DNA of 64,000 bases from Streptomyces alfalfae (GTDB lineage: Bacteria; Actinomycetota; Actinomycetes; Streptomycetales; Streptomycetaceae): the NCBI RefSeq assembly GCF_004127445.1, contig NZ_QEXM01000001.1, positions 57,213-121,212 of the forward strand. The letters run 5' to 3'. The notes under the pieces were generated by a model. It was not told the origin of the DNA and did not search any database. It worked only from the letters and a program-made list of their open reading frames with translations. Both the position numbers and the translations under genes were made by a program. This document shows positions 20,342 to 30,048 of this stretch, piece by piece; the stretch's first letter is position 1; every line of letters starts with the position of its first letter.

Positions 20342-21043
20342 TCAGCGGTCGAAGGCGATCCCCCGCAGCACCCGGGCCGCCGCCCGGTCGAGGAGCACCG
20401 CGGAGCCGCAGCCGCGCGGGAGCTCGCCCCGCTCGGCGTCGCCGACCAGGCGGCCGATGGTCCTGCGGTGGCGCGCGAACGCGTACCGCGAGACGCCGCG
20501 CCCCCGCTCGCGCTGGCCGTCGAGCGCGGTGTCGGCGGGCACGTCGAGGAGGAGCAGATGCAGGGTGCTGCCGCGCCGCGCCGCCTCGCGGGCCAGCCAG
20601 CGGCGCACCCAGGTCTGGGTGCCGCAGTCGTGCACGACGACGCTCGCCCCCGAGCGCAGGGTGCGCCGCAGCCCGGCGTAGTGCGCGAGGCGGACGAGGG
20701 GGCGGTACACCGCGTACGGCAGGTGGCGCGGCATGCGCGCCGCCCAGCGGTCGCGGGTGTCCTGGGAGTCGACGCGCGGTCCCGTGACGGCCTGCCGCAT
20801 CAGCGTCGACTTTCCGCCACCGGGCAGCCCGGAGACGACGACCAGGTCGCCCTCGGCGAAGGTGAGGCGGTGCGGGCTGTGCCCGGCCCGCTGCCGGAGG
20901 TCCCGGACGACGGCCACGGGCAGCAGCGGTTCGCAGCTCTCCCGGGGCGGGGCGGCGGCCTGCCCCGGCAGTGCCACCCCCGTGGTCATGGCATAGCCAC
21001 TGATCCTGCTGCGCACCGTGATCGGCCTCCCCGTAGCTGTCAC
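20342..21043 (-). CDS. P-loop AAA/kinase-like ATPase
   Basis: A protein of about 233 residues with a Walker A GLPGGGKSTL, an RWAARMP segment and a later LLLLDVPADTAL strand. It resembles small P-loop nucleoside or RNA-kinase-like proteins (AAA_33 type). The substrate is unknown. The GTG at 21043 follows a good GGGGGAA ribosome site; GTG 21016 (after GGGGAGG) and ATG 20989 are alternatives. It is divergent from the glycine riboswitch and gcvT. Confidence 0.75.
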   Translation of the reverse strand: MTATGRPITVRSRISGYAMTTGVALPGQAAAPPRESCEPLLPVAVVRDLRQRAGHSPHRLTFAEGDLVVVSGLPGGGKSTLMRQAVTGPRVDSQDTRDRWAARMPRHLPYAVYRPLVRLAHYAGLRRTLRSGASVVVHDCGTQTWVRRWLAREAARRGSTLHLLLLDVPADTALDGQRERGRGVSRYAFARHRRTIGRLVGDAERGELPRGCGSAVLLDRAAARVLRGIAFDR

Positions 21044-21110
21044 GTATTGCTTCCCCCGCAAGTGTAAAGAGAAGGTAATGCGGCACAAGAGGACCGAGAT
21101 CCCGGCGCGC

Positions 21111-21132
21111 CCCGGCGCGGAGCCGCGCCGGG
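21111..21132. repeat. Inverted repeat in the ATPase/gcvT promoter gap
   Basis: Two 10-bp arms (CCCGGCGCGG and complement) are separated by AG, in the 5' untranslated region of the minus-strand ATPase gene. The role is unknown; it may be an RNA hairpin or an upstream terminator for readthrough. Confidence 0.4.
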
Positions 21133-21200
21133 CCACGGGTCCCCCTCGCGGGAGTCGCGTGCAATGATGTGCCCGCCAACTCCATACCGGCCGTTTGAAT

Positions 21201-21425
21201 CCGCGCGGGAGAGTTCCCAGCACCCGTCGTACGACATAGCGCGTACGACGTCCTGGGGCGCCGAAGGAGCAAGTTCCTCCCTTGAATCTCTCAGGCCCCG
21301 TACCGCGCGGGCGAGGCACATCTGAAAAGCGGACCGTCTCCACGGTCCCACCCAAGGTGCAAGCCGGGAGTCTCGAAGTCGAGACGCTCGCGGCGAACCT
21401 CTCAGGTTCCGATGACAGATGGGGA
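21201..21425 (+). ncRNA. Tandem glycine riboswitch controlling gcvT-gcvH
   Basis: Two glycine aptamers lie in series. In aptamer 1, the P1 helix is CCGCGCGG at 21201-21208 pairing with 21303-21310, with the conserved core GGGAGAG, GCGCCGAAGGAGCAA and AATCTCTCAGG. In aptamer 2, P1 pairs CATCTG (21319-21324) with CAGATG (21416-21421), with core CACCCAAGGTGCAAGCCGG and CCTCTCAGGTTCCGATGACAG. The expression platform is the short stretch up to the gcvT start at 21464. Glycine riboswitches of this layout normally turn on glycine cleavage genes when glycine is high, and Streptomyces examples are reported to do so. Confidence 0.95.
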
Positions 21426-21463
21426 GGATCGACCTCGCCCGTCATGCCCTGGGAGTTCCCTTC

Positions 21464-22597
21464 ATGAGCACTGCCCCCCGCCTCACTGCTCTCGATGCCG
21501 TGCATCGAGCGCTCGGCGCGACCATGACCGACTTCGCGGGCTGGGACATGCCGCTGCGGTACGCAAGCGAGCGCGACGAGCACAACGCCGTGCGCACCAA
21601 GGCCGGCCTCTTCGACCTCTCCCACATGGGCGAGATCACGGTCACGGGCCCCGAGGCCGTCGACTTCCTGAACTTCGCGCTGGTCGGCAACATCGGCTCC
21701 ATCGGTGTCGGCCGCGCCCGCTACACGATGATCGTCGCCGAGGACGGCGGCATCCTGGACGACCTGATCGTCTACCGCCTCGGCGAGCCCGAGGCCCCCG
21801 AGTACATGGTCGTCGCCAACGCCTCCAACGCGCAGACGGTCCTCGACGAGCTGACCGGGCGGGTGGCCGGTTTCGACGCCGAGGTCCGCGACGACCGCGA
21901 CGCGTACGCGCTGCTCGCCGTCCAGGGCCCCGAGTCCCCCGGCATCCTGAAGTCCCTCACGGACGCCGACCTGGACAATCTGAAGTACTACGCGGGCCTG
22001 CCCGGCACCGTCGCGGGCGTGCCCGCGCTGATCGCCCGGACGGGCTACACCGGCGAGGACGGCTTCGAGCTCTTCGTCGCCCCCGGTGACGCGGAGAAGC
22101 TGTGGGGCGCGCTGATGGAGGCGGGCGCCCCCGTCGGTATGGTGCCCGCGGGCCTCTCCTGCCGCGACACCCTGCGCCTGGAGGCGGGCATGCCGCTGTA
22201 CGGGCACGAGCTGACCGCCGAGCTGACGCCGTTCGACGCGGGCCTCGGCCGGGTCGTGAAGTTCGAGAAGACCTCGCGGGCGGACACCTTCGTGGGCCGT
22301 GCCGCCCTCGCGGCCGCCGCGGAGCGCGCCGAGACCGCCCCGCCGCGCAAGCTGGTCGGGCTCGTCGCCGAGGGCCGCCGGGTGCCGCGCGCCGGCTTTC
22401 CCGTGGTCGCCGACGGCAAGGTCATCGGCGAGGTCACCTCCGGCGCCCCGTCGCCGACGCTGGGCAAGCCGATCGCCATGGCGTACGTCGACGCCGAGCA
22501 TGCCGCTCCGGGCACGGCGGGCGTGGGCGTGGACATCCGCGGCGCCCACGAGCCGTACGAGGTCGTGGCGCTGCCGTTCTACAAGCGCCAGAAGTGA
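21464..22597 (+). CDS. gcvT: Glycine cleavage system T-protein (aminomethyltransferase)
   Basis: GcvT moves the aminomethyl carbon from lipoyl-GcvH to tetrahydrofolate, releasing ammonia and 5,10-methylene-THF. The 377-residue protein has the folate-binding barrel start [18 protein letters not shown], a [11 protein letters not shown] block, the [14 protein letters not shown] motif, and the C-terminal beta-barrel ([19 protein letters not shown]). The ATG at 21464 is the MSTAPRLT start; an upstream in-frame ATG falls inside the riboswitch. The gene lies 43 bp from the riboswitch end. Confidence 0.97.
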   Translation: MSTAPRLTALDAVHRALGATMTDFAGWDMPLRYASERDEHNAVRTKAGLFDLSHMGEITVTGPEAVDFLNFALVGNIGSIGVGRARYTMIVAEDGGILDDLIVYRLGEPEAPEYMVVANASNAQTVLDELTGRVAGFDAEVRDDRDAYALLAVQGPESPGILKSLTDADLDNLKYYAGLPGTVAGVPALIARTGYTGEDGFELFVAPGDAEKLWGALMEAGAPVGMVPAGLSCRDTLRLEAGMPLYGHELTAELTPFDAGLGRVVKFEKTSRADTFVGRAALAAAAERAETAPPRKLVGLVAEGRRVPRAGFPVVADGKVIGEVTSGAPSPTLGKPIAMAYVDAEHAAPGTAGVGVDIRGAHEPYEVVALPFYKRQK

Positions 22598-22640
22598 CAC
22601 TCGGTGCGGAGGGCCACGGCGCCGCGGCGCCAGAAGTGAC
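22585..22640 (+). repeat. 14-bp direct repeat spanning the gcvT stop
   Basis: GCGCCAGAAGTGAC occurs at 22585-22598, containing the gcvT TGA, and again at 22627-22640 in the intergenic space. A small duplication after the stop codon is the likely origin. No gene is created. Confidence 0.7.
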
Positions 22641-22697
22641 CCCACGCACACCGTCCCCGTTCCGCAGCACCCACCCGCGTACAGGAGAATTCAGGAC

Positions 22698-23075
22698 ATG
22701 AGCAACCCCCAGCAGCTGCGTTACAGCAAGGAGCACGAGTGGCTGTCGGCCGCCGAGGAGGGCGTGTCGACCATCGGCATCACGGAGCACGCGGCGAACG
22801 CGCTCGGTGACGTCGTCTTCGTGCAGCTTCCGGAGGTCGGCGACACGGTGACCGCGGGCGAGACCTGCGGCGAGCTGGAGTCGACCAAGTCGGTCAGCGA
22901 CCTCTACTCCCCGGTCAACGGCGAGGTCGTCGCCGCCAACCAGGACGTCGTCGACGACCCCTCGCTGGTCAATTCCGCTCCCTTCGAGGGTGGATGGCTG
23001 TTCAAGGTGCGCATCACGGACGAGCCGGACGATCTGCTCTCCGCCGATGAGTACACCGCTTTCGCCGCCGGCTGA
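22698..23075 (+). CDS. gcvH: Glycine cleavage system H-protein
   Basis: GcvH carries the lipoyl-linked aminomethyl group between the P, T and L proteins. The 125-residue protein has the usual length and the lipoylation site [10 protein letters not shown] with Lys64. The ATG at 22698 follows an ACAGGAG ribosome site. It is co-transcribed with gcvT (100 bp apart) and glyA (23 bp downstream), so the riboswitch probably governs all three. GcvP is not in the window. Confidence 0.97.
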   Translation: MSNPQQLRYSKEHEWLSAAEEGVSTIGITEHAANALGDVVFVQLPEVGDTVTAGETCGELESTKSVSDLYSPVNGEVVAANQDVVDDPSLVNSAPFEGGWLFKVRITDEPDDLLSADEYTAFAAG

Positions 23076-23098
23076 CCCATACCGTTAGGGACTGTGTG

Positions 23099-24361
23099 AT
23101 GTCGCTTCTGAACACCCCTCTCCACGAGCTGGACCCGGACGTCGCCGCCGCCGTCGACGCCGAGCTCCACCGCCAGCAGTCGACCCTGGAAATGATCGCC
23201 TCGGAGAACTTCGCTCCGGTCGCCGTCATGGAGGCCCAGGGCACCGTCCTCACGAACAAGTACGCCGAGGGCTACCCCGGCCGCCGCTACTACGGCGGCT
23301 GCGAGCACGTGGACGTCACCGAGCAGATCGCGATCGACCGGATCAAGGAGCTGTTCGGCGCCGAGTACGCGAACGTGCAGCCGCACTCCGGCGCCTCCGC
23401 GAACCAGGCCGCCCTCTTCGCGATCGCCCAGCCCGGCGACACGATCCTCGGCCTGGACCTGGCGCACGGCGGCCACCTCACCCACGGCATGCGCCTGAAC
23501 TTCTCCGGCAAGCAGTTCAACGTGGTCGCGTACCACGTGGACGACGCCGGCCTGGTCGACATGGCCGAGGTCGAGCGCCTGGCCAAGGAGAACAGCCCGA
23601 AGGTGATCATCGCGGGCTGGTCCGCCTACCCGCGCCACCTGGACTTCGCCGAGTTCCGCCGCATCGCCGACGAGGTCGGCGCGAAGCTGTGGGTCGACAT
23701 GGCGCACTTCGCCGGTCTGGTCGCCGCCGGTCTGCACCCGAACCCGGTGCCGTACGCGGACGTCGTGACCTCCACCACGCACAAGACCCTCGGCGGCCCG
23801 CGCGGCGGCGTCATCCTGGCCCGCGACAAGGAGTTCGCGAAGAAGCTAAACTCCGCGGTCTTCCCCGGCTTCCAGGGCGGCCCGCTGGAGCACGTGATCG
23901 CGGCCAAGGCCGTGTCCTTCAAGGTCGCGGCCTCCGAGGAGTTCAAGGAGCGCCAGCAGCGCACCCTGGACGGCGCCCGCATCCTGGCCGAGCGCCTGGT
24001 GCGGGACGACGCGAAGGCCGTCGGCGTCGACGTCCTGTCCGGCGGCACGGACGTGCACCTGGTCCTGGTGGACCTGCGCAACTCCGAGCTGGACGGCCAG
24101 CAGGCCGAGGACCGCCTCCACGAGGTCGGCATCACGGTCAACCGCAACGCGATCCCGAACGACCCGCGCCCCCCGATGGTCACCTCGGGCCTGCGGATCG
24201 GCACGCCCGCGCTCGCCACCCGCGGCTTCCAGGAGGACGACTTCCGCGAGGTCGCCGACATCATCGCCGAGGCCCTGAAGCCGGGCTTCGACGCGGACGC
24301 CCTCAAGGCCCGCGTGACCGCCCTGGCCGACAAGCACCCGCTCTACCCCGGCCTGAAGTAG
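23099..24361 (+). CDS. glyA: Serine hydroxymethyltransferase
   Basis: GlyA interconverts serine and glycine with tetrahydrofolate. The 420-residue PLP enzyme has [36 protein letters not shown], the [11 protein letters not shown] block and the Schiff-base lysine in [12 protein letters not shown] (Lys229). The ATG at 23099 follows a TAGGGA site. It is placed after gcvT and gcvH, so glycine cleavage and serine synthesis are expressed together. A strong terminator follows at 24409. Confidence 0.98.
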   Translation: MSLLNTPLHELDPDVAAAVDAELHRQQSTLEMIASENFAPVAVMEAQGTVLTNKYAEGYPGRRYYGGCEHVDVTEQIAIDRIKELFGAEYANVQPHSGASANQAALFAIAQPGDTILGLDLAHGGHLTHGMRLNFSGKQFNVVAYHVDDAGLVDMAEVERLAKENSPKVIIAGWSAYPRHLDFAEFRRIADEVGAKLWVDMAHFAGLVAAGLHPNPVPYADVVTSTTHKTLGGPRGGVILARDKEFAKKLNSAVFPGFQGGPLEHVIAAKAVSFKVAASEEFKERQQRTLDGARILAERLVRDDAKAVGVDVLSGGTDVHLVLVDLRNSELDGQQAEDRLHEVGITVNRNAIPNDPRPPMVTSGLRIGTPALATRGFQEDDFREVADIIAEALKPGFDADALKARVTALADKHPLYPGLK

Positions 24362-24404
24362 TTTCGTACCTTCTTTTTGTACGCTTTTGTTCGTACGTAC
24401 GAAA
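24361..24404. promoter_or_regulatory. AT-rich palindromic block upstream of sdaA
   Basis: A 14-bp palindrome, TTCGTAC-GTACGAA (24390-24403), lies inside a longer 9-bp inverted repeat, GTTTCGTAC (24361-24369) and GTACGAAAC (24397-24405). The intervening sequence is unusually T-rich for this genome. It sits just before the glyA terminator. A regulator-binding site or an alternative RNA fold is possible. Confidence 0.5.
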
Positions 24405-24408
24405 CGTC

Positions 24409-24446
24409 GGGGCACCCTGCACACTGGATGGTGAGCAGGGTGCCCC
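24409..24446 (+). terminator. Terminator after glyA
   Basis: A 12-bp perfect stem, GGGGCACCCTGC and its complement, with a 14-nt loop, 47 bp after the glyA stop. It separates the gcvT-gcvH-glyA operon from sdaA. Confidence 0.8.
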
Positions 24447-24551
24447 GCACCACGTGTGCCGCACGTGTGCCGCCCGCGTTCCCGCACCGCCTTGTACCTC
24501 TGCACCACCCCGGCAGACAACGGCGTCTCCCCACCACCCTTGGAGTGTTCC

Positions 24552-25922
<1,371 letters not shown>

Positions 25923-26000
25923 GCCCTCGTCCCGGGCGTCACCCGTACGGCCGATACCCTGACCTTTGTCAATAGGGCACGAAGAAGGGGTGGAACTCCG

Positions 26001-26213
26001 GTGGCGGACATCGAGGAAGCGCGGAAGACGTTCGAGCAGTTCGACGGGGACGGCGACGGCTTCATCACGGCGGCCGAGTGGAAGAGCGCCATGGCCAAGA
26101 TGGGCGACTTCTACATGACCGAGACGGTTGCCGAGGCCGTCATCGGCACGAAGGACACCGACGCGGACAAGCGTCTGTCGTTCGACGAGTTCTGGGCGAG
26201 CCTGAACAAGTAG
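26001..26213 (+). CDS. Double EF-hand calcium-binding protein (CabD-like)
   Basis: A 70-residue protein with two canonical EF-hands. Loop 1 is Asp15-Glu26 (DGDGDGFITAAE) and loop 2 is Asp52-Glu63 (DTDADKRLSFDE). Both have acidic residues at positions 1, 3 and 5 and a Glu at position 12, so both should bind Ca2+. It resembles the small calmodulin-like Cab proteins described in S. coelicolor, by memory CabD. The GTG at 26001 is preceded by GAAGGGG. It is followed by a convergent terminator shared with the ABC ATPase gene. Confidence 0.92.
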   Translation: MADIEEARKTFEQFDGDGDGFITAAEWKSAMAKMGDFYMTETVAEAVIGTKDTDADKRLSFDEFWASLNK

Positions 26214-26229
26214 ACCGCAAGCGGTGACA

Positions 26230-26257
26230 GGGGCCCGGCGCGCGTGCGCCGGGCCCC
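26230..26257. terminator. Bidirectional terminator between the EF-hand gene and the ABC ATPase gene
   Basis: A perfect 12-bp stem (GGGGCCCGGCGC and complement) with a 4-nt loop GCGT lies between two convergent stop codons. Confidence 0.85.
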
Positions 26258-26270
26258 CTTCGCGTCTGCG

Positions 26271-27074
26271 CTACCGGCGCGTGCGCACGCTCCAGCGGCC
26301 GTCCCCGCGCTCCAGGCGCACGGGGTGGTCGAAGCACTTGCTGATCCGGTCACTGGTCAGCACGGCGTCGACCCCGCCGGAGGCCAGCGCGCGGCCGTCG
26401 CGCAGGAGCAGCGCGTGGGTCGTCCCCGTCGGCAGCTCCTCCAGGTGGTGGGTGACCAGGACCGTGGCCAGCTCCGGGTGCGCCTCGCGCAGGGTGTCCA
26501 GGCTGTCGAGGAGGCGTTCGCGCCCCGCCAGGTCCAGGCCGGTGGCCGGCTCGTCGAGCAGGAGCAGCCGGGGGCTCGGCATCAGGGAACGCGCGATGAG
26601 GGTGCGTCCCCGCTCGCCCTGGGAGAGCGTGGGCCAGCGCGCGTCCTCACGGTGGCCGAGGCCGAGCAGGGCGATCAGGTGCCCGGCCCGCTCCCGCTGC
26701 TCCGGCGTGGGGCGCCACCGCGGCACCGGCTCGATGCTGTTGGTGAGGCCGGTCAGCACCACGTCGCGCACCCGCAGCGGCGAGCGCAGCGGATGCCGGG
26801 GGTCGACATGGCCGACGTAGGCCCGCAGCTCGCGGAGGTCCACGCTGCCGAGGCGGCGGCCGAGGACCTCCACCGTGCCGCGGGTGGGGTGGGTGACGGC
26901 GCCGCAGAGGCCGAGCAGGGTCGACTTGCCCGCGCCGTTGGCGCCGAGCAGCGCCCAGTGCTCGCCGGGGCGGACGGTGAGATCGACGTCCTCCAGGACG
27001 GGGCGGCCGTCCCTGACGACGGTGACGCGGTCGGCCCGCAGGACGGGGCCGGGGCCGGCGGGCGCGGCGGTCAT
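26271..27074 (-). CDS. ABC transporter ATP-binding protein
   Basis: A 267-residue cytosolic ATPase with Walker [10 protein letters not shown], signature LSQGERGR (a variant of LSGGQ), Walker [13 protein letters not shown] and switch VTHHLEEL. It resembles the ModF/YbbL-type soluble ATPases. No permease gene is near, so its partner is unknown. The ATG at 27074 overlaps the leuA stop (ATGA), making it the distal gene of the leuA operon and therefore probably subject to leucine attenuation. This pairing is unusual. Confidence 0.9.
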   Translation of the reverse strand: MTAAPAGPGPVLRADRVTVVRDGRPVLEDVDLTVRPGEHWALLGANGAGKSTLLGLCGAVTHPTRGTVEVLGRRLGSVDLRELRAYVGHVDPRHPLRSPLRVRDVVLTGLTNSIEPVPRWRPTPEQRERAGHLIALLGLGHREDARWPTLSQGERGRTLIARSLMPSPRLLLLDEPATGLDLAGRERLLDSLDTLREAHPELATVLVTHHLEELPTGTTHALLLRDGRALASGGVDAVLTSDRISKCFDHPVRLERGDGRWSVRTRR

Positions 27075-28861
27075 CGCGCGGCCTCCGCCCGGTTCACCGC
27101 GGCGAGCACGGCCTGTACGGAGGCGGTCAGGACCGAGGTGTCCAACCCCGCGCCCCAGTGCTCGGCGTCCCCGACCCGGCAGCGCGCGTACGCGGCGGCC
27201 TCGCTGGCGCCGCCCGGGCCCACCGCGTGCTCGGCGTAGTCGAGGATGTCGACGGCGACACCGGCGGCGGCGAGGGCGTCGACGAAGGCGGACAGCGGCC
27301 CGTTGCCCACGCCCTCGAAGTCACCCGCTCCCCCGTCGCCCACGCGCAGGGTGCAGACGAAGCGGTGCGCGCCGTCGGGGGCCCGGTCCGTGGTCCAGGA
27401 GCACAGGGTCACCTCGCCGTCCGTGCCGGGCGTCACGTACGTCGCGCGGAACAGCTCGTACAGCTCCTTGGCCGTCGCCTCCCGCCCGCTGTCGTCGGTG
27501 GCCTCCTGCACCACGCGGGAGAAGTCGGGGCGCAGGTCGCGCGGCAGGTCCAGGCCATACCGGGTCTCCAGGAGATACGCCACGCCGCCCTTGCCCGACT
27601 GGGAGTTGACGCGGATCACGGCCTCGTAGGTGCGGCCGATGTCCGCGGGGTCGATCGGCAGGTACGGCACGTCCCACGGCGCCTCGCTCTCCGGTACGCC
27701 CAGCTCCGCCGCCCGGCGGGCGTGGTGCGCGAACCCTTTGCTGATGGCGTCCTGGTGGGTGCCGGAGAACGCGGTGTGGACGAGGTCGCCGGCATAGGGG
27801 TGGCGGGGGTGCACGGGCAGGCGGTTGCAGTGCTCGACGACCTCGCGGACGGCGTCGATGTCGGAGAAGTCGACCATGGGGTCGACGCCCTGGGCGTACA
27901 GGTTCAGGGCGAGCGTCACCAGGTCCACGTTCCCCGTCCGCTCGCCGTTGCCGAAGAGGCAGCCCTCGACGCGCTGGGCCCCGGCGAGGAGGGCCAGCTC
28001 GGCGCAGGCGACGCCGGTGCCGCGGTCGTTGTGGGGGTGCACGGAGAGGATGACCGAGTCGCGGCGGGCGAGGTTGCGGTGCATGTACTCGATCTGGTCG
28101 GCGTACACGTTCGGCGTCGCGATCTCGACCGTCGCCGGCAGGTTGTGCGTGACGGGCCGGTCAGGGCTAGCGTCCCACAGCTCGGTGAGGCCGTCGCAGA
28201 CGTCGAGGACGTAGTCGGGCTCGGTCAGGTTGAACGTCTCCGGCGCGAACTGGAACCTGATGTCCGCCCCCGGCCGCGCGTCCGCCCGCCTCGCCATGTG
28301 CGCGGCGGCCTCCTCGACGACGCCGTGCACCTCCTTCCGCGACCGTCCGAGCACGGTGTCGCGCCAGGTCGGCGAGGTGGGGATGTAGAGGTGCACGACG
28401 GCGCGGGGCAGCCCCTCGATCGACTCGAAGGTGCGGTCGATGAGCTCGCGCCGGGCGGGGGTGAAGACGACGACGGTGACGTCGTCGGGCAGCCCGCCGT
28501 CGGCACTTTGCCGGGCCAGGTTCCGTACGAACGCGAAGTCCGTCCTGCTGGCCGACGGATAGCCGACCTCGATCTCCTTGAACCCCATCGAGACCAGCAG
28601 ATCGAAGAACCGCCGCTTGCGTCCCGTGTCCATCGGCTCGGCGAGCGCCTGGTTCCCGTCGCGCAGATCGACGGGCACCCAGAGCGGGGCCCGCTCGATC
28701 CGGGCACTCGGCCAGCTCCTGCCTTCGGTGCTCGTCGGCACGTCGACACGGTCCTGGTAGGGGCGGTACCTGCGGTACGGCATGGGGCCGGGGCGCTGGG
28801 GGTTCCAGTCGCGGGCGGGGCGGGAGGTGACGGGGCGGGAGGTCGCGGGGGATGCGGTCAC
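27071..28861 (-). CDS. leuA: 2-isopropylmalate synthase LeuA (long form)
   Basis: LeuA condenses acetyl-CoA with 2-ketoisovalerate, the first committed step of leucine synthesis. The protein of about 596 residues has DLRDGNQAL (residues about 65-73), HPHNDRGTG (catalytic metal site), [11 protein letters not shown], and a C-terminal regulatory domain from about 440 that binds leucine. A Pro/Ser/Arg-rich N-terminal extension precedes the conserved [15 protein letters not shown]. The GTG at 28861 is preferred after AGGAG; a GTG at 28915 is in frame. Upstream are a leader peptide, an attenuator and a promoter in the repeat array, a strong indication of leucine control. Confidence 0.93.
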   Translation of the reverse strand: MTASPATSRPVTSRPARDWNPQRPGPMPYRRYRPYQDRVDVPTSTEGRSWPSARIERAPLWVPVDLRDGNQALAEPMDTGRKRRFFDLLVSMGFKEIEVGYPSASRTDFAFVRNLARQSADGGLPDDVTVVVFTPARRELIDRTFESIEGLPRAVVHLYIPTSPTWRDTVLGRSRKEVHGVVEEAAAHMARRADARPGADIRFQFAPETFNLTEPDYVLDVCDGLTELWDASPDRPVTHNLPATVEIATPNVYADQIEYMHRNLARRDSVILSVHPHNDRGTGVACAELALLAGAQRVEGCLFGNGERTGNVDLVTLALNLYAQGVDPMVDFSDIDAVREVVEHCNRLPVHPRHPYAGDLVHTAFSGTHQDAISKGFAHHARRAAELGVPESEAPWDVPYLPIDPADIGRTYEAVIRVNSQSGKGGVAYLLETRYGLDLPRDLRPDFSRVVQEATDDSGREATAKELYELFRATYVTPGTDGEVTLCSWTTDRAPDGAHRFVCTLRVGDGGAGDFEGVGNGPLSAFVDALAAAGVAVDILDYAEHAVGPGGASEAAAYARCRVGDAEHWGAGLDTSVLTASVQAVLAAVNRAEAAR

Positions 28862-28921
28862 GGGAGGTCTGCTCCTGGGCTTCGAGGTCGCTCGGTCGGG
28901 AGAGACCGGCAGCACGGCAAC

Positions 28922-28959
28922 CCGCGGCGGGGTGCCGGTCGCTTCAGGCCCCGCCGCGG
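28922..28959 (-). terminator. leuA attenuator hairpin
   Basis: A perfect 11-bp stem (CCGCGGCGGGG and complement) with a 16-nt loop (28933-28948). The leader-peptide stop codon lies in the loop, and the upstream arm (in mRNA) is the end of the leader coding sequence. This is the arrangement expected for leucine attenuation: stalling on the Leu codons changes which hairpin forms. Confidence 0.75.
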
Positions 28960-28991
28960 CAGCCGAGAAGGAGGAAACCGCGGAAGATCAT
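28944..28991 (-). CDS. leuA leader peptide (15 residues, Leu-Leu-Leu)
   Basis: [15 protein letters not shown] followed by TGA, in the right place to be a leader peptide. Codons 7-9 are CTC-CTT-CTC. No ribosome site is seen; a promoter with -10 TACTGT places the transcript start at the ATG itself, so it may be leaderless. The peptide ends in the loop of the attenuator hairpin. Too short for ordinary gene finding. Confidence 0.75.
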   Translation of the reverse strand: MIFRGFLLLGCRGGA

Positions 28992-28997
28992 GGCGGT

Positions 28998-29027
28998 ACA
29001 GTAGCGACAGGTCTGCTCCTCAGACAA
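28998..29027 (-). promoter_or_regulatory. leuA promoter inside the repeat array
   Basis: On the minus strand the -35 hexamer TTGTCT (29022-29027, part of repeat copy 1) and the -10 TACTGT (28998-29003) are 18 bp apart. The spacing puts the transcription start at about 28991, the A of the leader ATG. The first repeat therefore doubles as the -35 element, so a protein bound there would block transcription. Confidence 0.6.
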
Positions 29028-29240
29028 GTACTCCTCAGACAAGTGGGCTCCTTTGCGGGTGGCGGTTCTCAGACAAGCGCCTCGCCCTGCGAGCGGCACC
29101 CCTCAGACAACCGCACCTCCGACGAGTGCCCGGCTCCGCGACCGGCACCTCTCAGACAACCGCACCTCAGACAAGCGCCCCGCCCCACGGGCGGCGCTCC
29201 TCCGACAACCGCGCCTCAGACAACCACTCCTCAGACAGGC
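29018..29240. repeat. Array of ten TCAGACAA-type repeats (15/34-bp spacing)
   Basis: Copies of TCAGACAA, or one- to two-base variants, start at 29020, 29035, 29069, 29103, 29118, 29152, 29167, 29201, 29216 and 29231. Spacings are 15, 34, 34, 15, 34, 15, 34, 15 and 15, which gives a 49-bp unit of 15+34. The 34-bp spacers can form GC-rich hairpins. The array lies between divergent leuA and the GntR gene, and overlaps the leuA -35. Confidence 0.9.
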
Positions 29241-29248
29241 TGTTGCCG

Positions 29249-29941
29249 ATGCCGCTGGATTCCGTACGCCCCAGTCCCCTCGTCGAGCAGGCCGCCGCAC
29301 GGCTGCGTGAGCAGATCTCCGGCGGTCACTGGCCCGTCGGCACCAAGCTGCCCGGGGAGACGACCCTCGCCAAGGAGCTCGGCGTGGGGCGGTCCACTCT
29401 CCGCGAGGCCCTGCGCGCGCTGGCCGGGGCCGGGCTCGTGCGGGCGCGGCAGGGCGCGGGCGTCTTCGTCACCGCCACGGAACCGGTGGCGGACTGGCCC
29501 GCGCGGCTGCGGCGGGCCGCCGTCACGGACGTCTACGAGGTGCGGATGCTCGTCGAGGTGCAGGCGGCCCGGCTCGCGGCGCTGCGGCGCACCGACGAGG
29601 ACATCGCGGCGATGCGGGCCGCGCTGGACGGACGCAGGGCGGCGGCCGCCGAGGACGACGCGGCGTTCGTGGACGCCGACATCGCGCTGCACGCCGCGAT
29701 CGTGGCCGCGGCGCGGAACCCCGTGCTCAACGATCTGTTCGCCGAGTTCATGCCGGCCCTGCGGCAGGGCCTCGTCGACCTGCTCGAACTGACCGGCCTG
29801 CGCGGCGAGGAGGCGAACCACGGCGACGCCGCGCACGCGGAGCTGGTGCGGGCCGTCGAGGCGAAGGACGCCGAGGGCGCGGCGCGCGCGGCGCAGGACG
29901 AACTCCAGGCGACCCTGGCCCTGTTGTTGCGCCAGGCCTGA
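29249..29941 (+). CDS. GntR/FadR-family regulator (FCD domain)
   Basis: A 230-residue repressor-type protein. It has an N-terminal winged helix (LREQISGGHWPVGTKLPGE, then LGVGRSTLREALRALAGAGL) at about 20-70 and an FCD ligand domain with conserved DADIALHAAIVAAARNPVL (metal/ligand Asp and His) and HAELVRAVEAKD. FCD proteins bind organic acids or amino-acid-related ligands. The gene starts 10 bp after the last array repeat, so it is very likely controlled by or bound at the array. The link to leucine control is inferred. Confidence 0.9.
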   Translation: MPLDSVRPSPLVEQAAARLREQISGGHWPVGTKLPGETTLAKELGVGRSTLREALRALAGAGLVRARQGAGVFVTATEPVADWPARLRRAAVTDVYEVRMLVEVQAARLAALRRTDEDIAAMRAALDGRRAAAAEDDAAFVDADIALHAAIVAAARNPVLNDLFAEFMPALRQGLVDLLELTGLRGEEANHGDAAHAELVRAVEAKDAEGAARAAQDELQATLALLLRQA

Positions 29942-29943
29942 GA

Positions 29944-30048
29944 GCGCGCGGCCGACCACCCCGCGCCCCCTACCGGCCGGAGCGCCCCCGCGCGCGCCAC
30001 GCACCACTTCGGCGAGAAGGTGGTCCGGGCGCGGCCCGCCGCCCCGGC
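29944..30048. other. Convergent GntR/MerR gap
   Basis: The gap between two convergent stops holds only weak inverted pairs (ACCACC with GGTGGT) and no gene. Confidence 0.4.

Noticed and set aside
20342..22651. A 769-residue minus-strand frame from the ATPase through gcvT
   Set aside because: gcvT and the riboswitch are certain on the plus strand; only the 20342-21043 part is supported.
29018..29240. CRISPR interpretation of the TCAGACAA array
   Set aside because: The repeated word is only 8 bp, the spacers resemble one another, spacing is too short and no cas gene is present.
27158..29248. Long in-frame extension of the GntR gene into leuA antisense and the repeat array
   Set aside because: The regulator fold begins at 29249. 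The repeats translate to LRQ/SDN-type runs only because of their sequence.
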